NCBI GenBank assembly: GCA_022843945.1
Contig: JALHMR010000018.1
Location: forward strand, 1 to 64,000
Direction of reading: 5' to 3'
DNA length: 64,000 bases
DNA from: Rhodospirillaceae bacterium
GTDB lineage: Bacteria > Pseudomonadota > Alphaproteobacteria > CACIAM-22H2
This document shows positions 54,015 through 61,042 of the stretch, piece by piece. Under the pieces are notes generated by a model. It did not search any database and was not told where the DNA came from. It worked only from the letters and a program-made list of their open reading frames with translations. Both the position numbers and the translations under genes were made by a program. The first letter of the stretch is position 1. The number at the start of each line of letters is the position of its first letter.

Positions 54015-54218
54015 ATGCCGAATGGCTCTAGCCCGGTAGTGGAGCTGTTAACGGTCACCGAAGTAGCGAAGCTACTTACGATTTCTGTGACTGGGGCACG
54101 ACGCCTTCAGCAGCGACGACAGATCCCCTTCATTAGGGTGGGGCGCAGTATTCGCTTCGACAAGCGAGATATCGACGCGTATCTGACACGCCAACGGGTG
54201 AACGCCATCGGCCAATAA
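54015..54218 (+). CDS. Excisionase/MerR-type DNA-binding protein
   Basis: 67 residues with a winged-helix fold: LLTVTEVAKLLTISVTGARR, then IPFIRVGRSIRFDKRDIDAYL, the pattern of helix-turn-helix excisionases. ATG 54015 chosen; the frame extends to 53964. The integrase gene starts 5 bp downstream, so the two form a recombination module. Confidence 0.82.
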   Translation: MPNGSSPVVELLTVTEVAKLLTISVTGARRLQQRRQIPFIRVGRSIRFDKRDIDAYLTRQRVNAIGQ

Positions 54219-54223
54219 ACCTT

Positions 54224-55324
54224 ATGGCAGTAAGAAAAATAAGACACACTTGGTGGGTTGATTTCCGCTTCAACGACACACGATACAGAAAGCGCAGTCC
54301 GGAAAATTCACGAACCGGCGCACAAGCATATGAATTGGTGCTTCGCCAAAGGCTTGCGCGCGACAAGACTCTCGACAGCCCAGAGAAAACCGCAGCGAAA
54401 ACTTATTCGTTCGAGGAGTTCGCTTGGAGATGGTTCGAAGAGTATGCGGTGCCAAGCAACAAGAATTCCGAGCAGCGCCGGAAGCGGTACGCTCTTAAGG
54501 CCTCGCTGATACCGTTCTTCGGGAGAATGGCGGTAAACAAGATTGGCGTCCACGATATCGAGCGATACAAGGCGAAGCTCACTAAAAACGGGCTGGCTGC
54601 CAAAACCGTCAACAACAACCTCACGGTTCTCCGGAAGTGCCTTGGCGCAGCTCATGAATGGCTCCAGTTAGAGGGCACCCCTCCTAAAATTGTCAGGCTT
54701 AAGTGTGCTCCTCCTAGAACGGACTATCTTGACGAAGAAGAGGCCAAGCTGATCTTGACACACTCCCATGGCGTCATAGGAGAGCTGATACTCACCGCTT
54801 TGAGGACTGGCATGCGGCAGGGGGAACTCAAAGGGCTGCAGTGGTCCTCTATAAACTGGCGAAATCGGTTGATTGTCGTGCGGCATTCCAGAAACGACTA
54901 CACGAAGGAATTAGAGACACCAAAGAACAACAAGGAGCGAAGCATTCCGTTTGCCGATGACCTCTATCAGACGCTCGAAAAGAGGAAGAGGAAGGAAGGT
55001 TACGTCTTCCTGGATGTTGACGGGGAGCCGTTCAACCATAAACGCCTCTCTCGTCGGCTGGCGAACATTTGCAAGTTGCTCAGCATGCGAAAAATCGGCT
55101 GGCATACCTTCAGGCACACCTTTGCGTCTCACCTCGCAATGCGAGGCGTTCCCTTGAACGCGGTGCAGATCTTGATGGGTCACTCGACCATTGCTATGAC
55201 CGCGCGATATGCACACGTCGCTCCCTCTACCTTGAGAGCAGCGATAGATGTATTGGAGCCATCGTTTGGGCAACCTGTGGTCAACCAGCGGTCGGAGCCG
55301 GACCAGAGATATGCCGCTCAATAA
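54224..55324 (+). CDS. Second tyrosine recombinase of element 1
   Basis: 366 residues. A SAM-like core-binding domain (~65-155) precedes a catalytic domain with TGMRQGELKGLQW (Arg), HTFRHTFASHLAMRG, MGHSTIAMTARYAHV (His, Tyr). It has a short AP2-like arm-binding N-terminus (IRHTWWVDFRFNDTRYRKR). It differs from the DUF4102 integrases at 28,185 and 61,043. A direct repeat lies in its 3' end and 300 bp downstream. Confidence 0.9.
   Translation: MAVRKIRHTWWVDFRFNDTRYRKRSPENSRTGAQAYELVLRQRLARDKTLDSPEKTAAKTYSFEEFAWRWFEEYAVPSNKNSEQRRKRYALKASLIPFFGRMAVNKIGVHDIERYKAKLTKNGLAAKTVNNNLTVLRKCLGAAHEWLQLEGTPPKIVRLKCAPPRTDYLDEEEAKLILTHSHGVIGELILTALRTGMRQGELKGLQWSSINWRNRLIVVRHSRNDYTKELETPKNNKERSIPFADDLYQTLEKRKRKEGYVFLDVDGEPFNHKRLSRRLANICKLLSMRKIGWHTFRHTFASHLAMRGVPLNAVQILMGHSTIAMTARYAHVAPSTLRAAIDVLEPSFGQPVVNQRSEPDQRYAAQ
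55266..55286. repeat. 21-bp direct repeat, copy A (inside integrase 3' end)
   Basis: Begins TTGGGCAACCTGTGGTCAAC; identical over 21 bp to 55,566-55,586. It may be an attachment or arm site of the second recombinase. Confidence 0.6.
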
Positions 55325-55401
55325 GAAGTGTGTTTGTCAAAAAGCTTGGATCTACGCGCTCAAAAACGATGCTTGAATGCGGTTTGCCGATTTCCAAACT
55401 T

Positions 55402-55460
55402 TGCTCCGGGAGTAGGACTCGAACCGTCATCCTGCAGGTTTGGAGATCGGCTAATCTAAC
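55402..55460 (-). other. Degenerate tRNA-like 3' half
   Basis: On the minus strand CTCCAAACCTGCAGG is followed by GGTTCGAGTCCTACTCCCGG and AGCA, resembling an anticodon loop with CCA, a T-loop and an acceptor end. The T-stem and anticodon stem do not pair fully and no 5' half is visible, so it is not a functional tRNA as read. Confidence 0.3.
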
Positions 55461-55565
55461 GAGCAAATTGCTACTTAATCTAGGAAACACCTCAATCAAT
55501 TAGAAGAACGTCACGTTGCCAGCTGGACTCATAGCTCACCCGCTGTAACCCGGTTTTGTCACTTC

Positions 55566-55586
55566 TTGGGCAACCTGTGGTCAACC
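55566..55586. repeat. 21-bp direct repeat, copy B
   Basis: Matches 55,266-55,286 exactly, 300 bp apart. Confidence 0.6.
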
Positions 55587-55966
55587 GCTTTGCGGTTGAT
55601 CGCCGGTCATTACCAGCAACAGAGCAGTACAGAAGAAGGGACAAAAGCCGATCGGTCGGGTGACCGGAATCGCCGTCGTACGACGGCGGTTCTGTCGTAT
55701 CTGACCGTATACACCCTAACCCTTTCATGTCGCGTATTCACGGCATGGGATTGCGGGGGTGACTGACATTTTCCAACCTTCAGCACTCGAAGCACAAAGG
55801 ACATTCCGTAAGGAATGTCCTTTGCTCGTTGACCCAGTAGATGCGCGATGATCGTGGCGCGACATCGCCGATCTCTCTCCCTCACGTCCTTATCTCTCTC
55901 GAATGCGGAGCCGCGGCGCATTCTCCCCACGTGACGGACCAGCGCTCCTCGACAATCATAGAAGCA
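55587..55966. other. Non-coding stretch
   Basis: No supported gene on either strand; the minus-strand frame at 55,610-55,990 is Arg-rich with no family match. It contains the hairpin at 55,796. Confidence 0.55.
55796..55823. terminator. 12-bp hairpin with GTAA tetraloop
   Basis: AAAGGACATTCC / GGAATGTCCTTT around GTAA. It ends in TTT on the plus strand and on the minus strand, so it could end transcription weakly from either side. Confidence 0.55.
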
Positions 55967-55994
55967 ACCGATGGTGCGCTTAGACACCATCGGT
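55967..55994. promoter_or_regulatory. Inverted repeat upstream of the XRE gene
   Basis: ACCGATGGTG and CACCATCGGT are separated by 8 bp, ending 16 bp before the ATG at 56,011. Likely an operator for the XRE regulator or a leader hairpin. Confidence 0.5.
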
Positions 55995-56010
55995 AGTCAT
56001 TTGCTCTGTC

Positions 56011-56403
56011 ATGAAGACGAAAGCAACGAAAGCTACGCTTGCAACGAAGAGAAAGAAGGTCCTGTCCCACTTGCGCGCAGAGAGGCGCGCCTGGGGTTTG
56101 ACGCAGGACGAGATGGCTTGCCTGGTTGGAACAGGCGGGCGTCACCGGGTCTCGGACCTTGAGCTGGAAGTGTCCCAGCCCAAAGGCGACGAAATCCTAG
56201 CATACAGCCTGATTTTCGGCTGCCGCCCTGCGAAGCTATTTCCGAAGCTTTGCGAAGACACCGAAGACGGCGTTATGCACGGTGCAGTACGGCTTGAGAA
56301 GCATCTACGTAAGGACGATTCGCCGGCGGCTGGCCGGAAGCGACAACTCCTTGACCTTATCGGCGCTCGTGCTACCGGGAGGTCTAGCCTTACGGCCGTA
56401 TGA
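56011..56403 (+). CDS. XRE-type regulator
   Basis: 130 residues with a helix-turn-helix (RAERRAWGLTQDEMACLVGT, residues ~23-45, then HRVSDLELEVSQP) and a helical tail. It probably controls itself and the downstream gene through the inverted repeat at 55,967. ATGA overlap with the next gene shows coupling. Confidence 0.72.
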   Translation: MKTKATKATLATKRKKVLSHLRAERRAWGLTQDEMACLVGTGGRHRVSDLELEVSQPKGDEILAYSLIFGCRPAKLFPKLCEDTEDGVMHGAVRLEKHLRKDDSPAAGRKRQLLDLIGARATGRSSLTAV

Positions 56404-56930
56404 GCCGTGCTCCCAAGCACCTCGTGCTTGCCATCCACCCCATCGCCCGCGGCATCGCGTTCGCGCTCTTTGAAGCGCCACTCTCTCCGCTCGATTGGGG
56501 TCTCAAAGACGTGCGCGGAAAGCAGAAGAATGCGCGGACGCTTGAACGGGCGAAGCATCTCATAGATCAGTATCGGCCCGATGCGCTTGTGCTGGAAGAG
56601 TGTGTTGGTCCGCATACGCGTCGTGGCCACCGCACGAGCCGGCTTCTCCGTCTCATCGCCAATCACGCGATGGGGCAGGCCATAGAGGTGCACTGCTACA
56701 CGCGGGCCGGTATCCGCGAGTGCTTCAAGGATGTCGGCGCCACGACTCGCTACGAGATCGCTCAAGCCATCGCGGCGCAGATAACTGCCTTCGGTCACCA
56801 TCTTCCGCCACTGCGTAAGGCGTGGATGTCTGAAGATGTCCGAATGGGATTGTTCGATGCAGCCTCTCTCATCATGACTTTCTATTGCCACACACGGCCG
56901 ACAGTCTCGGGCCCGGAAGCAGCCGACTAG
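56400..56930 (+). CDS. RuvC/RNase H-fold-like protein
   Basis: 176 residues. VLAIHPIARGIAFALFE occupies the first strand pair, RPDALVLEECVG the second acidic motif and MGLFDAASLIM the C-terminal one, as in RuvC-like resolvases. The usual first Asp is His in AIHP, so activity is uncertain; I recall this variant from integrative elements. Start overlaps the XRE stop. Confidence 0.55.
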   Translation: MSRAPKHLVLAIHPIARGIAFALFEAPLSPLDWGLKDVRGKQKNARTLERAKHLIDQYRPDALVLEECVGPHTRRGHRTSRLLRLIANHAMGQAIEVHCYTRAGIRECFKDVGATTRYEIAQAIAAQITAFGHHLPPLRKAWMSEDVRMGLFDAASLIMTFYCHTRPTVSGPEAAD

Positions 56931-56993
56931 TTCTCTCGATCTTTGATCCGAATACGGAGAGGTGCGGCGTTTACGTCGCCCTCCCGTGCATTC

Positions 56994-57021
56994 GGGAGCG
57001 TCGGAATAGTCCGACGCTCCC
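56994..57021. promoter_or_regulatory. 12-bp hairpin just upstream of the DUF3768 gene
   Basis: GGGAGCGTCGGA / TCCGACGCTCCC with loop ATAG, 18 bp before the start codon and abutting the Shine-Dalgarno (CAGGAGG). No T-run, so a leader structure is more likely than a terminator. Confidence 0.5.
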
Positions 57022-57039
57022 TGTGCACAGGAGGCATCC

Positions 57040-57381
57040 ATGGATGTCATGAGCGGGGAGAAGGTAGCCCGTATCCGCTACCTGAATGATCTTTTGCGCT
57101 GCCAGGGTATCGGCGGCCAGGTGATGGTGACGGCAGGCATTGATGCGCTCGGGCCGGAAGCGGTTCTACGGATCGTGAGGGCCGTCGCGAACTTCACCGA
57201 CTTCAATCAGAACAACGATCCACATGGCGAGCGGGACTGCGCGAAGCTTTCAGTCGGAGAGCTGTCGATCCTCTTTAAGATCGACTACTTCGACCGGACC
57301 CTTACCGTCCATTCGTCTGATCCGGCCGACCCAACACTCACGTCGCGCGTCCTGACCATGATGCTCGCGGAGGAATACTAA
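57040..57381 (+). CDS. DUF3768 protein
   Basis: 113 residues. RIRYLNDLLRCQGIGGQVMV, then NDPHGERDCAKL and ILFKIDYFD match DUF3768, a family common in alphaproteobacterial integrative elements and plasmids. The function is unknown. ATG 57040 after CAGGAGG; a terminator follows at 57,504. Confidence 0.82.
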   Translation: MDVMSGEKVARIRYLNDLLRCQGIGGQVMVTAGIDALGPEAVLRIVRAVANFTDFNQNNDPHGERDCAKLSVGELSILFKIDYFDRTLTVHSSDPADPTLTSRVLTMMLAEEY

Positions 57382-57793
57382 GCCGCCTCCTGCGCGCCGT
57401 GATCGGAAGAAGCTCTAGCGGGATGAGCGCCGATTGCAGGGAATGTCTGTAGCCCCGACTGCCTCACAAGGGCGAGCTACCACCGGTGCGGCTTAGTCAC
57501 TTGCAGCCTCGAACCACGAGGCTGTCTTTTTGCACATTGTCTGAGGTGAGCTACTAATCGAGCTGCCGGATCGCGAGACTACTGCGCGGGGCGGCGGGCT
57601 AAATTTGTCTTTTGGATGAGGCTGCTACGCAGTTGCAGCTAGCAGCGACTCGGGCATTCAAGAGCCGAAAAAACGAGTATAGCGCGAATTGCCTTCGGCG
57701 GGGCCAGCCATGGTCAAAATATATCTGTTGCCGCGAATCGTAGGCACTGTAGCGTTTATGAGCTGAGGTTGTACTTCTTTGGAGGTTATGACC
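57382..57793. other. Gap containing a terminator
   Basis: No gene seen. The only feature is the terminator at 57,504-57,531; the rest shows no palindrome or frame that I can support. Confidence 0.55.
57504..57531 (+). terminator. Rho-independent terminator
   Basis: CAGCCTCG / CGAGGCTG stem, loop AACCA, followed by TCTTTTT. It ends the DUF3768 transcript. Confidence 0.8.
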
Positions 57794-58000
57794 ATGCCCA
57801 CGAAACTAACCGAAGTTGAGTTGTCCATCAGGAGTTGTGCCGGCGGCAAATGCCCGACGGTCTACCGTTCCGACGACGGCCGTTATTTCGTTCAGGGCTA
57901 CAAAGTAGGCGGCGAGATTAAGTCTCTGGCGCCGCTTCCGACGAGCGAAGATCTCGTGGAGATCAGCCAGGAACTGGCCGAAGCGTTGAAGATCGCTTGA
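57794..58000 (+). CDS. Small hypothetical protein (68 residues)
   Basis: MPTKLTEVELSIRSCAGGKC, then TVYRSDDGRYFVQGYKVGG and an acidic helical tail. ATG 57794 is 8 nt after GGAGG; ATG 57788 is too close to it. It is often seen next to a DUF6879-type gene, as here. The function is unknown. Confidence 0.6.
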   Translation: MPTKLTEVELSIRSCAGGKCPTVYRSDDGRYFVQGYKVGGEIKSLAPLPTSEDLVEISQELAEALKIA

Positions 58001-58015
58001 AAGCGCGTGCGTAAG

Positions 58016-58041
58016 CAGGTGCGCCAGCATTGGCGCACCTG
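58016..58041. terminator. 11-bp hairpin with GCAT tetraloop
   Basis: CAGGTGCGCCA / TGGCGCACCTG, flanked by a further TGCGT/ACGCA pairing. No T-run follows. It separates the 57,794 and 58,066 genes. Confidence 0.5.
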
Positions 58042-58065
58042 TGACGCACCAAGTATCATTTGCCC

Positions 58066-58635
58066 ATGCTTGATCCGATAGCCGCATATTACGAGTGCGC
58101 TAAAGCTGATCTGGACGAATTCGGATCACGTTTCACGAGCTTTGGCCGCTCCGCCTATCGCTTGGAGATGTTGCCTGTCTACTCAGTGCCCGAAGAAGAA
58201 GCGGCGTTGCAGATGTTCCGGACCGATGGAAAGCAGCCACCCGCAGGCTTTAATAGTGAATGGCACGAAGTTCTCGATACAGCGCGAGATCAGGGCAAGC
58301 GATTTTCTCGAACGCGACTGATTCAGGAGGTTACGCCCTATATCAAGTTCGAGATCGCGTGGGGGTATAGCCGCAACATTCTGCATGGCGAGCAGATCAA
58401 CATCGTAGAAATCTCCAGCCTCGAAGAGATCGCGAAGAAGGTTCCGGTATTGAACGACTTCTGGCTCTTCGATGAATGTGACGGATATCTAATGCAGTAC
58501 GACGCGATAGGAAGATTTCTTGGCGTTCTAAAACTTTCAGAAGACGCCGTTCCGTATTACGTCGCGTTAATGAATGAGCTGTGTGGTCAGGGCGTCGATA
58601 TAGAGGCAGCGATAAGGCGGTTTGGAATCAGCTAG
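58066..58635 (+). CDS. DUF6879-like protein
   Basis: 189 residues. YRLEMLPVYSVPEEEAALQM, then KRFSRTRLIQEVTPYIKFEI and NILHGEQINIVE, the pattern of the DUF6879 family. Family members are small proteins often found beside XRE regulators or mobile genes; the function is unknown. ATG 58066; TTG 58060 is an alternative. Confidence 0.65.
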   Translation: MLDPIAAYYECAKADLDEFGSRFTSFGRSAYRLEMLPVYSVPEEEAALQMFRTDGKQPPAGFNSEWHEVLDTARDQGKRFSRTRLIQEVTPYIKFEIAWGYSRNILHGEQINIVEISSLEEIAKKVPVLNDFWLFDECDGYLMQYDAIGRFLGVLKLSEDAVPYYVALMNELCGQGVDIEAAIRRFGIS

Positions 58636-58659
58636 TCTCTTAGCCGATGCGGTCACTCT

Positions 58660-59169
58660 ATGTATGGTGCGCTTACGTCGCTGAATGTTTCCGAATGGTC
58701 AGCGGTGCTAACTGCAACCGCCACCGTCGTGTATACAGCCGGTACGTTTCTGCTGTGGGTATCGACGCGCCGGACCGCAATGCTGGTGTCGGCGCAGCTT
58801 AGCAAGCAGATCGCTATCGGGCAGAGCAATGCTTACCATGCGATCATCGACGCTCATAAGGACGTCTGGTTCCGCATAATCTCGGACGCCGATTTGATGA
58901 AAGCATTTGGCGCAGACACCGACGCCATGCGGCGAAACATTCTGGGGACCATTCTTATCAACCACTGTGCTCGCATATTCATAGACTTAGAACGAGGCGT
59001 CATTGATAAGGCAGAACTAGAAAGCTTCATACGTGACGCGCGCGATCTGTTCGGCATTCCGTTTGTAATGGAACGCTGGCAAGAGGTAAGAGGCTTCCAT
59101 CAAAAGGCGTTCGCTGACTTCGTGGATGCCCTTAAGCCAAAACCAGCAGCACTTACAGGCAGAAGATGA
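58660..59169 (+). CDS. Membrane-anchored hypothetical protein
   Basis: 169 residues. One N-terminal helix (AVLTATATVVYTAGTFLLWV, residues ~15-34) is followed by a helical cytoplasmic domain (AYHAIIDAHKDVWFRIISDA; LINHCARIFIDLERGVID), reminiscent of the DUF6082-like class. Not firmly assigned. Confidence 0.55.
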   Translation: MYGALTSLNVSEWSAVLTATATVVYTAGTFLLWVSTRRTAMLVSAQLSKQIAIGQSNAYHAIIDAHKDVWFRIISDADLMKAFGADTDAMRRNILGTILINHCARIFIDLERGVIDKAELESFIRDARDLFGIPFVMERWQEVRGFHQKAFADFVDALKPKPAALTGRR

Positions 59170-59200
59170 AAAAAGGGGACCGGCTTGGACCCCGGCCCCC
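59169..59200 (-). terminator. Terminator of the AlpA-like gene
   Basis: On the minus strand a G/C-rich imperfect stem (59200-59175) is followed by T6 (59174-59169), 7 bp after the stop of the AlpA-like gene. Confidence 0.65.
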
Positions 59201-59206
59201 CGCCCT

Positions 59207-59413
59207 TTAAGAAGGAAGTGCGCGGGCTCGTTGAGAAACTCGCTCGTCAATCCAGGCTTCTACTTCTTCCGACAGCCACGCGACGCGACACTGCCCGAGT
59301 TGTAACCGTTTAGGGAACCGCCCGGCGGCTTCGAGCCGTGCGATGTGTTGAAAGCTGTAAGGAATACCAAAGACAGACTTGAGTTCCTTCTTGCTGACCA
59401 GTTTCTGTGTCAT
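59207..59413 (-). CDS. AlpA-type DNA-binding protein (putative excisionase of element 1)
   Basis: 68 residues with a winged helix: LVSKKELKSVFGIPYSFQHI, then RLEAAGRFPKRLQLGQCRVA and WLSEEVEAWIDERV, matching AlpA regulators that control integrase or excision in P4-like elements. It lies 1.35 kb from the right attachment repeat. Two palindromes sit in its upstream region. Confidence 0.82.
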   Translation of the reverse strand: MTQKLVSKKELKSVFGIPYSFQHIARLEAAGRFPKRLQLGQCRVAWLSEEVEAWIDERVSQRARALPS

Positions 59414-59419
59414 CGGACA

Positions 59420-59448
59420 CCCCTTCAGTGAAGGGGCATCGCGATGCC
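59420..59448. promoter_or_regulatory. Two palindromes upstream of the AlpA-like gene
   Basis: CCCCTTC-AGT-GAAGGGG (59420-59436) overlaps the ribosome-binding region, and GGCATCGCGATGCC (59435-59448) is perfectly palindromic. Probable operator or translation-control hairpin. Confidence 0.5.
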
Positions 59449-59550
59449 GCCAGTTAACCAGCTAGCAGGCGCCTAGAGGGTACTCGCGGCGGTTGTGCCG
59501 GGCAAGTTTGCGGTGTAGCTGTATGGGCGGCGCTACGAGTGCAGGATGGG

Positions 59551-60354
59551 ATGACGGACAAGAAGCGGCCCGACATTTTGGAGATCTGGGATGAGATTCA
59601 GCATGATCCGCTGACCATCCCGCCGGCCGATTTTACCGGCATGACGACCGATGACGCGGTCGATGCGATCAAGGAATGGTTCGGCGAGAACTTTGAGGAC
59701 CCGGCGCAGTCGACGCCCTATGAAAGTGCGGAGGGCGGCTACCAATACATTTGGGGCGGTCCCTATGAGACGCGGGACATCATTGAGAACGTCTTCGCCG
59801 ACGCGGCCTCTCAAGAGATCATAGACGCGGCGATCAGCGAGCTTGATGGCATTAGCACGGATTGGGTGCCGAACTCGCGGCGACTCCAGCCGCCAGAGGA
59901 CGACGAGGAGCCGTCACCGGACAATGAGTTGGACCCGGCCGCGCTACACGCTCAACTGCAACAGCGGGTCAAAGACCTCGAAGAGACGCTCGGCCGCATT
60001 AAAGAGCTGCCGCCAGGCATAGGGCACAATCGGCCGCCCGAGCCGCTCGATCCGGAACCGCTCGACGAGAAAGATCGGCAGGAAATCGCAACGGCATTGC
60101 AGACGCTGAAGGCGCAGCCGGTCGAGCCTCTGGACAAGGGCGCGGCGGCTGAAGCAGCTCTAGTCCAGATCGAGAGCAAGCGGGCGAAACTCGGGAAATG
60201 GCTGGCCAAGCAAGGTGATCTGTTCGTTACGGAAGCCGTGAAGGAGGCCGGAAAATGGGCGCCGCGGGTGATTTACTACCTTTTCGCGGATCACTTGTTC
60301 GGACTAACGCAGATCATCCAAAAATGGCTTCACGCCATACAACCGCCGTTCTAG
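59551..60354 (+). CDS. Hypothetical protein with GIGHN-PPEP motif
   Basis: 267 residues, acidic in the first half (KKRPDILEIWDEIQHDPL; RLQPPEDDEEPSPDNELD), then a coiled coil (~130-155), LPPGIGHNRPPEPLDPEPLD and a basic helical tail ending in a hydrophobic segment. The GIGHN-PP motif recurs in small rhizobial mobile-element proteins. No function is known. GTG 59539 is an alternative start. Confidence 0.6.
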   Translation: MTDKKRPDILEIWDEIQHDPLTIPPADFTGMTTDDAVDAIKEWFGENFEDPAQSTPYESAEGGYQYIWGGPYETRDIIENVFADAASQEIIDAAISELDGISTDWVPNSRRLQPPEDDEEPSPDNELDPAALHAQLQQRVKDLEETLGRIKELPPGIGHNRPPEPLDPEPLDEKDRQEIATALQTLKAQPVEPLDKGAAAEAALVQIESKRAKLGKWLAKQGDLFVTEAVKEAGKWAPRVIYYLFADHLFGLTQIIQKWLHAIQPPF

Positions 60355-60423
60355 CAGAGGCAAACAAACACACAGCGCGTTCTTGACGCCGAATCAGTCG
60401 TAGCCCAGATACCTTCATGGGCG

Positions 60424-60693
60424 ATGTTCAAAGGTCCCATGCTGGTCGACTTACTCTGCCCAGGACAATCGCTATGCCGACCATTGAAACGATCGTGCCG
60501 GGCTTCCCGGTCAACCTCGACCCGTCGACAAGTCGTCAACGCCAAGGCGATGCGGACGGCTGACGGCGTCGCAGTGAAGCTCGAAATGGCCAACGAGAAT
60601 TTCGTGATGATCCGCGCCGACCAGGCGGACGAGCTGGTGAATTCGGGTTTTTTGCCCCGCCAGTTACGGGGAGCCTGGTGGCCCAATCTGTGA
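60424..60693 (+). CDS. Small protein at the right end, possibly frameshifted
   Basis: The frame yields 89 residues whose C-terminal half (KAMRTADGVAVKLEMANENF, then VMIRADQADELVNSG) looks like real protein but whose first half is Arg/Ser-rich and unlikely. In another frame, ATG 60474 with AGGA upstream opens MPTIETIVPGFPVNLDPSTS and stops at 60,563. A one-base shift near 60,530 would join the two into a ~70-residue protein. The stop codon overlaps the arm repeat. Confidence 0.45.
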   Translation: MFKGPMLVDLLCPGQSLCRPLKRSCRASRSTSTRRQVVNAKAMRTADGVAVKLEMANENFVMIRADQADELVNSGFLPRQLRGAWWPNL

Positions 60694-60710
60694 CCCCAGT
60701 GTGACCCCGG
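60689..60710. repeat. Tandem 11-bp arm-type repeats, right end
   Basis: TGTGACCCCAG (60689-60699) and TGTGACCCCGG (60700-60710), 48 bp inside the right attachment repeat. Matches the pair at 28,149. Confidence 0.65.
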
Positions 60711-60724
60711 CGCATTTCGCGGAC

Positions 60725-60791
60725 AAAAAAACGGCTGGTAAGCCATTGGCGTACCAGCCGAGTTGAACAGGGAGGCTTCACGTCTGGGAGA
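60725..60791 (-). ncRNA. Putative small RNA 3' end (right copy)
   Basis: On the minus strand the shared 33-bp segment leads into a 9-bp stem (60760-60752 / 60740-60732) and T7 (60731-60725). The stem sequence differs from the left copy, but the plan (segment, CG-closed hairpin, T7) is the same, so each junction keeps a working-looking terminator. Confidence 0.4.
60759..60791. repeat. attR of element 1 / probable attL of element 2
   Basis: Perfect 33-bp copy of 27,996-28,028. A second integrase gene with its own arm repeats follows to the right, so this copy may be shared by two tandem elements. Confidence 0.85.
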
Positions 60792-60918
60792 ATTCTCAGA
60801 TGGCGTCCGGCGGTATCCGCCGACGTCCGCCGGCGCCTCATCATCATATTGAAATCAATAGAGTATCGTGCATAATCGTACGTGGTTGTCCGGCGGCATC
60901 AGAGGCCAGCCGTGTCGC

Positions 60919-60940
60919 CATTAGTCCCCCATTAGTCCCC
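60919..60940. repeat. Tandem 11-bp arm-type repeats of element 2
   Basis: CATTAGTCCCC at 60919-60929 and 60930-60940, with a related GCTAGTCCCC at 60991-61000. They are 128 bp from the attachment repeat, almost the same distance as in element 1 (121 bp). Confidence 0.6.
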
Positions 60941-61042
60941 AAAGACCGGCACGTGGAATCTCCGATGTAGAGCCGGGTCGCCAGACCCCCGCTAGTCCCC
61001 AGGACAGGGGGCACGCGCAGACGTGGAGCCTCGAGGACGACG

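Larger units (their letters stand above)
27996..60791. mobile_element. Integrative element 1, ~32.8 kb, defence cargo
   Basis: The element is bounded by a perfect 33-bp direct repeat, encodes a DUF4102 integrase as its first gene, carries tandem 11-bp arm-type repeats inside each end and an AlpA-like gene near the right end. Its content (restriction, CBASS, TIR, VirD4-like ATPases, unknown genes) and more A/T-rich composition differ from both flanks. No relaxase or complete conjugation set is visible, so it is probably mobilised rather than self-transmissible. Confidence 0.85.

Noticed and set aside
55402-55460. A functional tRNA gene on the minus strand
   Set aside because: Only a 3' half is recognisable, the T-stem and anticodon stem do not pair, and no 5' half is found.
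55610-55990. A 126-residue minus-strand protein
   Set aside because: It is Arg-rich with no family resemblance, runs through a terminator-like hairpin and across the XRE operator, and has no ribosome-binding site.
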